Source: Lachnotalea sp041821265
GTDB taxonomy: Bacteria > Bacillota > Clostridia > Lachnospirales > Lachnospiraceae
Assembly: GCA_041821265.1 (NCBI GenBank)
Contig: JBGUEQ010000019.1
Span: 14,158 to 78,157, forward strand
Reading direction: 5' to 3'
DNA length: 64,000 nucleotides
The first letter of the stretch is position 1, and each line of letters starts with the position of its first letter. Below are positions 8,298-15,405 of this stretch, piece by piece. Below the pieces are notes generated by a model. It was not told the origin of the DNA, did not search any database, and was given only the letters and a program-made list of their open reading frames with translations. The translations under genes were made by a program, and so were the position numbers.

Positions 8298-9593
8298 ATG
8301 AGTTATTTTGATGATGCAGGGAATATGTCGCCTTATTTTCAACCATTTAACTTGGCACCAACACAGTTTTCAACACAGAGTTTGGGACAGATTCGAGTGC
8401 GCTGCACCACACTTGGATTAATTCCTATTGAAAACGCCACTGTAGTAATAACATATCCAGAACAACCAACCAATATAATAGAACAATTAATTACAAATAG
8501 TTCAGGCTTGACTAACATAGTATTTTTGCCTGCTCCTAACATAGATTATAGTCTAGAGCCATCTTCTGTAAGACCGTATTCCTTATATGATATTAGGGTT
8601 AACGCATTGGGTTATGAAACTGCGATTTTTTATAATATTGAAATACTTGCAGATATAATTTCGGATCAGAATGTAACACTTAACCCATTGCTAAAGGGAG
8701 AAGATGAAACAGAAAAATTCATCATATCACCCCATACACTTTATGGAGAATATCCACCGAAAATTCCAGAAGCTGAAATAAAGCCTGTGGAGGAATCAGG
8801 TGAAGTTGTTTTGAGTCAGGTTGTTATTCCAGAATTTGTTATAGTTCATGATGGAATACCAACGAGTGAGGCGCCCAATTACTGGGTGAAATTTCGAGAT
8901 TATATAAAAAACGTAGTTTGTAGTGAAATATATGCGACTTGGCCAGAGTCGACTATTTACGCTAATGTGTTAGCAATTTTGTCATTTACCTTAAACCGTG
9001 TGTACACAGAATGGTATTTTAATAAAGGATTTGATTTTACTATTACTTCTTCAACTGCTTATGATCACAAATGGATTAATGGCAGGAATATTTATCAAAA
9101 TATTAGTTTTATAGTTGATTCGGTTTTTGTGAATTACTTATCCTTTCCAAGTGTAAAACAGCCAATACTTACACAGTATTGTGATGGAAATAGAATTCAG
9201 TGCCCTAAATGGATGTCACAATGGGGATCGAAATCATTAGGTGACGACGGATATTCTGCCATTGAAATCATTAGAAATTATTATGGAGACTCTATGTATA
9301 TTAATACGGCTACACAGGTTTCTGGTGTTCCTGTATCATGGAATAACAAGGATTTAGTGATTGGGTCTCGTGGAGATAGTGTCAAGACAATCCAAGAACA
9401 GTTAAATAAAATTGCAAGTGCATATCCAGCCATACCAAAATTAAGTGTAGATGGTATCTATGGACCTAAGACTTCGGCATCTGTTAAAGTCTTTCAAAGT
9501 GTTTTTTCTTTGCCAGAAACTGGGGTTGTGGATCGGGCGACGTGGTATAAAATATCGCAAATTTATGTTGGGGTAAGTAAAATGATACAATGA
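8298..9593 (+). CDS. Peptidoglycan-binding domain protein, probably spore or cell-wall associated
   Basis: A 431-residue protein without a classical signal peptide. Residues about 30-130 look like a carboxypeptidase-regulatory-like beta sandwich (RVRCTTLGLIPIENATVVI, then SLEPSSVRPYSLYDIRVNA). About 195-345 is a helical domain with a Cys/Trp-rich segment (ILTQYCDGNRIQCPKWMSQW) reminiscent of SpoIID/LytB-type regions. The C-terminus is a PG_binding_1 domain (about 352-420: GSRGDSVKTIQEQLNKIA, VDGIYGPKTSASVKVFQ). Related proteins in Lachnospiraceae are annotated only as peptidoglycan-binding. A spore cortex role is inferred, not shown. It is the last gene before a very long terminator. Confidence 0.7.
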   Translation: MSYFDDAGNMSPYFQPFNLAPTQFSTQSLGQIRVRCTTLGLIPIENATVVITYPEQPTNIIEQLITNSSGLTNIVFLPAPNIDYSLEPSSVRPYSLYDIRVNALGYETAIFYNIEILADIISDQNVTLNPLLKGEDETEKFIISPHTLYGEYPPKIPEAEIKPVEESGEVVLSQVVIPEFVIVHDGIPTSEAPNYWVKFRDYIKNVVCSEIYATWPESTIYANVLAILSFTLNRVYTEWYFNKGFDFTITSSTAYDHKWINGRNIYQNISFIVDSVFVNYLSFPSVKQPILTQYCDGNRIQCPKWMSQWGSKSLGDDGYSAIEIIRNYYGDSMYINTATQVSGVPVSWNNKDLVIGSRGDSVKTIQEQLNKIASAYPAIPKLSVDGIYGPKTSASVKVFQSVFSLPETGVVDRATWYKISQIYVGVSKMIQ

Positions 9594-9597
9594 AATG

Positions 9598-9669
9598 TTC
9601 TTATTAAATAAAAAAGGTATTGCATGAGTGAATGAATACTCGTGCAATACCTTTTTTATTTAATAGGAA
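9598..9669. terminator. Exceptionally long bidirectional terminator (32-bp arms)
   Basis: Arms 9598-9629 and 9638-9669 are complementary over 32 bp with two non-Watson-Crick positions and an 8-nt loop. Each arm contains GGTATTGCA or its complement and ends in A6/T6 tracts. It separates two convergent genes and can work in both directions. Confidence 0.85.
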
Positions 9670-9697
9670 AACTCTACAAACAGACATTTTATTATGT

Positions 9698-10156
9698 TTA
9701 TTTTTTTGCTTTAGGTTTTATATATTTGGATGTCATTTTTTTGAAAAATCCTTGCTTTTTAGCAGGAGGTTCAAGAGGTCCTCGGATGCCTTTTACACTT
9801 GTTATGTAAATACCACTAACAACTGCTTTGACTTCCTTTTTAACAGGAACAAGATCAAAAATTTTCTCATCACATATTAAAGTCATAACTTTAGGTCCGA
9901 CTTTAGCTTTAATGATAGGAAGTTTAGAACCACGAAGTAATCGAGGTGTCTGCTCTAATACTAAAGCAGGTAAACCAGCTTCCTTCAGTTTCAAACGCTT
10001 CTTATCAATAATTAACATTGTTACATTCTGTGAAGATGACTCAATCTGCTGTTGCTGAGCGGTTTGTTTTTTCTCAAGTCTTTTACCAAAAAAGTATAGA
10101 CCAACTAAAATTGCTATTAATACAACTACAACAATTATTATAATCTTAATTGCCAC
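9698..10156 (-). CDS. Small membrane-anchored protein of unknown function
   Basis: A 152-residue protein with one N-terminal transmembrane segment (about 3-26: IIIIVVVVLIAILVGLYFFG), a Gln-rich linker, a soluble beta-rich part (about 45-120: NVTMLIIDKKRLKLKEAGLP, KVGPKVMTLICDEKIFDLVP) and a basic C-terminus. The start is GTG at 10156 because AAGGAGG lies 8 nt upstream. The upstream in-frame TTG at 10180 would precede that Shine-Dalgarno. It looks like a conserved Lachnospiraceae protein of unknown role. It is a lone gene convergent with the peptidoglycan-binding protein. Confidence 0.7.
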   Translation of the reverse strand: MAIKIIIIVVVVLIAILVGLYFFGKRLEKKQTAQQQQIESSSQNVTMLIIDKKRLKLKEAGLPALVLEQTPRLLRGSKLPIIKAKVGPKVMTLICDEKIFDLVPVKKEVKAVVSGIYITSVKGIRGPLEPPAKKQGFFKKMTSKYIKPKAKK

Positions 10157-10266
10157 GAATAAATCCTCCTTAAAATTCAAATTACATGTGTCTTATGCTA
10201 TTTGTTATAAAACATACTGACGTAAACTATATTTTAGCATTGTTTTAAAAAAAGTTCAAGTAGTTC

Positions 10267-10310
10267 ATTTGTTAAAAATTTCAGCTTATGATTTGTTAAA
10301 AATTTCAGCT
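10267..10310 (+). repeat. 24-bp tandem duplication
   Basis: The unit ATTTGTTAAAAATTTCAGCT plus TATG occurs at 10267-10290, and its first 20 bases recur at 10291-10310 without mismatch. It is AT-rich and lies upstream of the minus-strand membrane-protein gene. Confidence 0.75.
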
Positions 10311-10424
10311 AAATTTTCACCAAATTTAAATTTGTTTCTATTGGTTAGCAATCTCTTTTTCTTAAAGTTTAAGGAGATAAATTGATATTTAAATATGGTA
10401 GTTTCTCATTAATATAGGATACCA

Positions 10425-10594
10425 GGGTCAAAAGGTCATGTGTTTCATGCTAGCATGAAAAAACATGACTTTGGGACCCGCAAAACATGAGAAAGTAGCC
10501 CGAACAGGGCGGATTTTGAATGTTTTTAGGATTGTGGGAGCACAAAGTGCGTAACGATCCGTAGGTATCAGGTGTCAAAATACCTTTTGACACC
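10425..10594 (+). repeat. Structured interspersed repeat, copy A
   Basis: A 131-bp core (10464-10594) matches the reverse complement of 56970-57100 with 6 differences and no gaps by my count. It is bounded on the left by a long hairpin (GGGTC 10425-10429 with GACCC 10475-10479, inner palindrome around TTTCATGCTAGCATGAAA) and on the right by GGTGTCAAAA/TTTTGACACC. In the middle, GGATTG (10529-10534) pairs with CGATCC (10555-10560) around GCAC-AAA-GTGC. It has no ORF of note. It may be a non-autonomous mobile element or a structured RNA. Confidence 0.85.
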
Positions 10595-10711
10595 CTAATC
10601 TAATATAGTTATGAATCCCAATTTTCATAGCTTGTGTTGTAAATCTAAATATAATATTATATAAAATAGATACTATAAAACAAACAAAATTAAACCGTTA
10701 GAGGTAATAGA

Positions 10712-11299
10712 ATGTTATATGATAAAGATATCCGTGAACCACTTTTTGATTACTTAGAGGAGAAATACCACAAAGTTCGTATTTTGGAAGAAAAGAGAAT
10801 GGGACGTTCGCGTGCAGACACCATTATGATAACCGTGGACAGTATTATTGGTATTGAAATCAAAAGTGATGCAGATACATATGAAAGATTAAAACGTCAA
10901 GTAAAAGACTACAATAAATTTTGTGATAAAAACTACATTGTAGTTGGAAAATCACATGCAAAACATATTGAAAAGCACGTACCAATTGAGTGGGGAATCT
11001 TAATTATTGATGAGAGAGAAGACGGGATTGTAATTGATGAAAAGCGTGAATTACAAGACAATCCAAAACGAAAAATGGATTGGCAGATTCGCTGGCTCTG
11101 GCGACCAGAACTAAATCACATTTTAGAGTTAAATCATTTACCCAAATATAAACAAAAAAATAAAGCATTTGTACAACAAAAGCTATTGGAGAAGGTTGAA
11201 ATAGAAATATTAAAATGTCAAATGTGTGAAGAATTATTTGAACGTGATTACACGCTGTGGGACGAAATGATGGAGGAATATTTAATTCAGAAGAAATAA
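10712..11299 (+). CDS. sce7726-like PD-(D/E)XK nuclease-family protein
   Basis: A 195-residue protein beginning MLYDKDIREPLFDYLEE, typical of the sce7726 family. A restriction-endonuclease-like core is visible: RAD (D36) on one strand, then IGIEIKS (E49, K51) on the next, followed by a helix with KRQVKDYNKFCDK and the strand NYIVVG. That is the D...ExK arrangement of PD-(D/E)XK nucleases. The biological substrate is unknown, and family members sit in defence or repair contexts. The last 7 codons and the bases after them (11279-11305) are repeated at 14932-14958, upstream of ileS, which suggests this gene was once directly followed by ileS. Confidence 0.65.
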   Translation: MLYDKDIREPLFDYLEEKYHKVRILEEKRMGRSRADTIMITVDSIIGIEIKSDADTYERLKRQVKDYNKFCDKNYIVVGKSHAKHIEKHVPIEWGILIIDEREDGIVIDEKRELQDNPKRKMDWQIRWLWRPELNHILELNHLPKYKQKNKAFVQQKLLEKVEIEILKCQMCEELFERDYTLWDEMMEEYLIQKK

Positions 11300-11305
11300 T
11301 TGACA
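11279..11305 (+). repeat. 27-bp direct repeat, left copy
   Basis: TATTTAATTCAGAAGAA plus ATAATTGACA at 11279-11305 matches 14932-14958 at 26 of 27 positions. This copy overlaps the 3' end of the nuclease gene. The other copy carries the -35 (TTGACA) of the ileS leader promoter. Confidence 0.85.
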
Positions 11306-11688
11306 CAGGAATTGTGACAGTAAAAAAGCAGGAATTGTGCTGTAATCATCTGTTCATAGGAACACAATCCGTTGGGTGCTATTTACATGGCAGATTCTTA
11401 TTATAAAGAACGATTATTCCCAAAATGAGAGGAAGAAAACGGTAAAACGAAAACGTTATATAATTATGATACAATCTTTAATGGCTTGTGAAAGACCTAA
11501 TTCTAGGAGCGTGATTGCTGGATAAGTGATGTTAGTTACTGAGGGAAATAGTAAATAAGTTATGAAAATCTACATTGTTAGTAATATTTTTTAAAAAAAT
11601 CCGATATAATATAATGAAAAACACTATCAATGGGGGATATATAAACAAAAACATTAGAAATGCTGAGTTTTCTTGGGGAGGAATACAG
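11300..11688. other. Leader region of the LytTR regulator
   Basis: No gene is seen in 389 bp. CAGGAATTGTG occurs twice with a 23-bp period (11306-11316 and 11329-11339). A TCCGATAT element at 11600-11607 resembles the sigma-D -10, but its upstream -35 match is poor (GTAA at 11581-11584). Confidence 0.45.
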
Positions 11689-12426
11689 ATGATAAAAATA
11701 GCAATGTGTGATGAAAATGAAAAAGACATAGTTATTATAAAAAAGTTTATTGTTGAATATATGAATAAAAAGAGTCTTTCACATACAATATGGACATATA
11801 AAACAGGAGATGAACTTCTAGAAAGTAATCATTATTTCAATGTTGTTTTTCTGGATGTTGTTATGGGTGAAGGAATAGATGGAATTAATGTAGGAAGAAA
11901 ATTCCGTTCCATAAGCAGAAAGACAAAAATAATTTATACAACAGGTTTTCATCAATATATGGATCTGGCATTTAATGAAGTCCATGCCTTTGCATATTTG
12001 GAAAAACCAATTACGAAAGAAAAAATTAATCTCCAACTGGATGATGTGTTACATATTTGTAATGAGGAAAAACAGGTTGTGACTTTTGAAGTGACTAGGA
12101 TAGTAGAAGATTGTCACATAGATATAATGATAAAAGAATTTGATGTGGATGATATTTATTATTTTGAATATGTGAATAGAAGAATTAAGATAAGAACTGT
12201 GAAAGGTGATTTTTATTTCATGGATCAGATGAAAAATTTAATCAGTAAAATGAGAGGGTATGTATTTGAGAGTTGCCATCAGAGTTACCTGATTAATCTA
12301 AAATATGTGAAAAAACTGAAGGGTTATGATTTATATTTGAAAAATGGCGAGAAATTACCCATATCCCAAAAGAAGTCAGCTGAATTTCGAAAAAAAATAA
12401 ATAAGTATATACAGAAAAGTATATAG
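11689..12426 (+). CDS. LytTR-family (AgrA-type) response regulator
   Basis: A 245-residue regulator. The receiver domain (1-about 125) has acidic residues D8/E9, phospho-acceptor D56 in NVVFLDVVMG, T84/T85 in IIYTTG and K106 in YLEKPIT. The LytTR DNA-binding domain (about 140-240) shows VDDIYYFEYVNRRIKIRTVKG and the typical FESCHQSYLINLKYVKKL. The start is ATG 11689, with GGGGAGG 8 nt upstream. No sensor kinase or peptide gene is adjacent, so it is an orphan here. Two ACAGTT-type direct repeats upstream of the next gene are plausible targets. The gene sits inside the segment flanked by 27-bp direct repeats, suggesting acquisition. Confidence 0.88.
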   Translation: MIKIAMCDENEKDIVIIKKFIVEYMNKKSLSHTIWTYKTGDELLESNHYFNVVFLDVVMGEGIDGINVGRKFRSISRKTKIIYTTGFHQYMDLAFNEVHAFAYLEKPITKEKINLQLDDVLHICNEEKQVVTFEVTRIVEDCHIDIMIKEFDVDDIYYFEYVNRRIKIRTVKGDFYFMDQMKNLISKMRGYVFESCHQSYLINLKYVKKLKGYDLYLKNGEKLPISQKKSAEFRKKINKYIQKSI

Positions 12427-12756
12427 GATATATAATGGAACGTTACAGAAAATCAGCACATATAAAACATCATATTGTATAGATTATAAAATACAGGGAA
12501 ACTGTCAGATAAAGGAAGTGTAAATACTAATTATTGCAATCTAAATGCACCATATCAGAAAGAGGAGATTGAAGTAGGACATGAGTTTTTTAGAAGAATA
12601 AAGTCCATATGAAGTATTTTGAATTCAAGTAAAATGTGAAAAACAGTTACATAATTTAATGAACCAAATTTGAAGGTCGTATTCAAAATATAAAACACGT
12701 TCACACAAGGAGAAAGTTGTTTTATATTTCAGTAAATTCATAATTTTGATGATAAA

Positions 12757-12783
12757 AACTGTTAATTATACATAAGAACTGTC
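12757..12783 (+). promoter_or_regulatory. Candidate LytTR (AgrA-type) binding site
   Basis: AACTGTT at 12757-12763 and AACTGTC at 12777-12783 are direct repeats 20 bp apart. Read on the other strand they are ACAGTT, the core of AgrA-type sites (paired ninemers about two helical turns apart). They end 16 bp before the -35 of a strong promoter, a normal activator position. The regulator encoded just upstream is the obvious candidate. Confidence 0.5.
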
Positions 12784-12799
12784 TGTTTTGCGGACAAGG

Positions 12800-12827
12800 T
12801 TGACAGAAAAAAATAGAAAAGTATAAT
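12800..12827 (+). promoter_or_regulatory. Sigma-A promoter of the secreted-protein pseudogene
   Basis: TTGACA at 12800-12805, a 16-nt spacer, TATAAT at 12822-12827. Both hexamers are consensus. Confidence 0.75.
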
Positions 12828-12851
12828 AAGTATAGACAGATTAACTTTATG

Positions 12852-12892
12852 CAAGGGAGAATCAACACACAAGGGAGAATCAACACACAAGG
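12852..12892 (+). repeat. Tandem 18-bp repeat in the 5' leader
   Basis: CAAGGGAGAATCAACACA occurs at 12852-12869 and 12870-12887, followed by a partial CAAGG. Each unit contains AAGGGAGAAT, which also occurs at the true ribosome binding site 8 nt before the ATG at 12947. The leader thus has three Shine-Dalgarno-like copies. Confidence 0.7.
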
Positions 12893-12946
12893 ATAGGGTT
12901 GACCAATTAAACGACAACTCTTATCAATAATTGAAGGGAGAATATT

Positions 12947-14778
12947 ATGAGCAAAATCAGTTTAAAAGTACAAAGAAAAATAATGTTTATACTGAGTACT
13001 GTTTTAATTTCATCAATACTTTTTGGAAGTGGGAATTTAGTAGTATATGCAGAAGAAGTGGAGAATATAATTCCCAATGAGATTTATGAACAGCAGGAGA
13101 AAATTAATGAAATTAGTTTGTTAGAGGATACTGTACCTATGGTAGTTAGTGAAGATGAGGTATTAACTGAAATAACTCAAAATGAGGTTGAAGCAAATAT
13201 TATTGAGCGCCCTTATGATGGAGAAGCAGAAATTACTGCAGCATCTAAATATGCTGTTGCAACAATAAATGATATGGACAATACGAACCCCAATTATGCG
13301 TATATAGTTTCCAATAATAATGTGATGCAAGGGACTATTGAAACTGAGGATGAGTACCGTTAATACGGTATTAGAAGCAGGTACATATTTTGTTGCAGTT
13401 AATGGGTATGAAGGTATCGGTAACTTTGCTTTTGCTTATTATGAAAGCTCAATAGATGCTGACTATGAAATTAATGATTATTTCAATGCGGCAAATGAGG
13501 TCGCATTAAGCACAAACTTAGTAGGAGTAATTGATAATCCAAACGACTTCGATTATTATAAATTTACAATTTCACAACCTACCATAATGAGATATAGTAT
13601 AACTAATACAAATGATTATGTGCTTGCATATGCAGGAAGTACTGGAAGTGCCCCTATAATAATTGACGGAAATATGATTAAGGTGCAACCAGGAATATAT
13701 TATTTCGCAGTTTACAGTCCAACAGGAACATATGATTCTGATACTTCTTATACGGTGAACTTTAAGAAAATAGGAGAATATGCGGATGAAAGTATAGTAC
13801 CTTTACGTGCTATTCATGAGTCTTCAGGTATTGTTTTTCAGACAAACGTTTTAGGAACCAAATATTATGTTAATGGAAATGCAATTGATATAAGCTATTC
13901 TTATCAATTTTCAGCTAACAATTCTGGTGGAAGTCAGAATTATAATATATCACTTCAGTCAATGGATGGTATGCGGTGTCAAATTTGGAATGAAGAAGTA
14001 CAAGGCCCAGATGTGGTCTATTATCATTCATCTACTAGACCATACATAAATGTTGGCAGTAAAAATTTGTTAAGACTTATGTTTTATACAGATTTCAGAT
14101 GCTTTTAAAATTACTATATCAGAAGAAGCTCAAAACAATTATCGATCATATGTAAATAATTTAAGTGATTCTGCTAATCTTAGTGATATTAAAACGGATT
14201 TATATAAGGAATTATTGTCAAAGTCTGTAGTTGATATAACTGGTTTAACAGAATCTAATTTTCATAAACAATTTATGAACCAAAACACACAGATTAGAGA
14301 TAGTAAAGGAAGCGATTGTAGTGCAACAGAACTGTCAACAAGTTGTTTTGAGGTTTATACAAGTATGTATGATGAAATCAAGAGTGGATACGCTGATGGA
14401 ACGAGAGAAATTTGGATTATTGATTCAACAATAGAAAATGGATTTAGAAAAGTGACTGAGGACGAAGAAATTTCTGCATTGGATTCCGCATATGATTTTT
14501 ATTCGCAGGTAGTAGATGCATATGTAAATTCAGGAGATATTAGTAAAAAAATAGAGAATGCAATGAATCAATTGCAGCTGGATTTGCAAAATCAAGAGTC
14601 TATAAGAACATCGCATAATGAAGATGAGGATAAAGATAAAGGGATTTCAGATATTCATGACCGATTGTTGAAGGCAGCACAGTTATGGAAAAATGGTTAT
14701 TCCATAAATACAAATAATTTATCATCTTTGTTTAGGAAAATAGTTGATAATACGGTTATAATGGGATTAAATACCTGA
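12947..14778 (+). pseudogene. Broken gene for a secreted repeat-type protein (two disruptions)
   Basis: The first frame (12947-13363) gives a signal peptide (about 10-35, ending VYAEE), an acidic linker and YIVSNNNVMQGTIETEDEYR, then stops. The next frame resumes mid-domain at TVLEAGTYFVAVNGYEGIGN (about 13355) and runs to 14108. The third frame continues ISDAFKITISEEAQNNY and ends at 14778. The join near 13355 is a frame change with apparent loss of tens of residues, because the first half of a pre-peptidase-C-like domain is missing. A second frameshift lies near 14088-14100. Good signals remain (promoter, AAGGGAGA Shine-Dalgarno, terminator), so decay may be recent. Sequencing error could explain one shift but not both. 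Function is unknown. Confidence 0.75.
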
Positions 14779-14857
14779 AAATTGTTCCAAGTTAATTGGA
14801 CACCTAAACACTATTGTCAGGAGAGGTATTTATAAAAGAATAGGAAAAGCGTTGCAG

Positions 14858-14908
14858 TTATGCCCGAACATTTACTTCGCAAATAAATGTTCGGGCATAA
14901 TTGTTTTT
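14858..14908 (+). terminator. Terminator after the pseudogene
   Basis: TTATGCCCGAACATTTA (14858-14874) pairs perfectly with TAAATGTTCGGGCATAA (14884-14900), followed by TTGTTTTTT. Confidence 0.9.
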
Positions 14909-14931
14909 TGAAACAAAAATATTTTCAAGAT

Positions 14932-14958
14932 TATTTAATTCAGAAGAAGTAATTGACA
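14932..14958 (+). repeat. 27-bp direct repeat, right copy
   Basis: The partner of 11279-11305 (26/27 identical). It contains the TTGACA -35 of the ileS leader promoter and a non-coding remnant of the nuclease gene 3' end. Confidence 0.85.
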
Positions 14959-14982
14959 ACCAAGAGCAAGAAGTATTATAAT
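14953..14982 (+). promoter_or_regulatory. Sigma-A promoter for the T-box/ileS transcript
   Basis: TTGACA at 14953-14958, an 18-nt spacer, TATAAT at 14977-14982. Confidence 0.75.
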
Positions 14983-14999
14983 ATCCACAGTTATAAATA

Positions 15000-15312
15000 A
15001 AAGGTAAAGACTATGACGGAGAAAGTAAATTATTTTTGAAAGTCCAAGCGAGCTGGAGATGGTGTGAGTCCGGTACAAGTAGAAAACTATTGAATATCAC
15101 TTCTAAGTTGCAGGCTGAAAGTTCAAAGGGCGAATCAATTATAGGCAAGATGGTTTGTTTGTTTTGGATATTAAGTACTGACGGATTTCCATCGTTAAAA
15201 GGAATGCGTATAGAGATATTTGCAATAGCAGATATTATAGGTATGTAAAATAGGTGGTGTAACGATATTATTATTCTTCGTCCTGTTTTTGGGGCGGGGA
15301 TTTTTTTGTTTG
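15000..15312 (+). promoter_or_regulatory. T-box riboswitch (tRNA-Ile) controlling ileS
   Basis: A transcribed leader of about 310 nt. Stem I has the AGTAAA-type 5' side near 15024 and, opposite it, GAATATCACTTC with specifier codon ATC (Ile) at 15096-15098. The T-box core AGGTGGTGTAACGA is at about 15252-15265. Its TGGT can pair with the ACCA end of uncharged tRNA, and AGG plus ACGA can pair with TCGTCCT (about 15278-15284) to form the antiterminator. The competing terminator is TCTTCGTCC with GGGGCGGGGA, then T7. Uncharged tRNA-Ile should therefore switch ileS on. The core is a shorter variant of the usual AGGGTGGTACCGCG. Confidence 0.88.
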
Positions 15313-15405
15313 ATTATGCGTGGAATATACAAGTATTAAATTGCAAATATTCAGGTGGTAGGGAAAATGCTAACAAATTAAAACTTATGAATGGAGGAAA
15401 AAATA

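Larger units (their letters stand above)
10157..10711. other. 555-bp intergenic region with a tandem repeat and an interspersed repeat copy
   Basis: No credible gene is seen. It contains a 24-bp tandem repeat (10267-10310) and copy A of a structured repeat (10425-10594), both listed separately. The rest is AT-rich leader sequence of the two flanking genes. Confidence 0.6.
12427..12946. other. 520-bp regulatory region between the LytTR regulator and the broken secreted-protein gene
   Basis: No convincing ORF is seen. It contains single ACAGTT/AACTGT hexamers, a spaced direct repeat, a good sigma-A promoter and a tandem repeat in the leader. These are listed separately. Confidence 0.5.

Noticed and set aside
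10425..10594. Reading the interspersed repeat as a CRISPR array or tRNA gene
   Set aside because: There is no regular repeat-spacer pattern and no cloverleaf or CCA end. Only one unit is present per site.
12427..12756. A hidden signal-peptide (AgrD-like) gene upstream of the LytTR target
   Set aside because: Only a six-codon ORF (ATG 12581) with poorly spaced GAGGAG was seen; no AgrB-like gene is nearby.
12947..14778. Programmed ribosomal frameshifting in the secreted-protein gene
   Set aside because: No slippery heptamer with a downstream hairpin is evident at either break, and domain sequence is missing at the first one. Decay is simpler.
15036..15248. An open frame of 70 codons in the ileS leader
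   Set aside because: It runs through the T-box stem I and specifier region, has no ribosome binding site, and is fully explained by the RNA structure.
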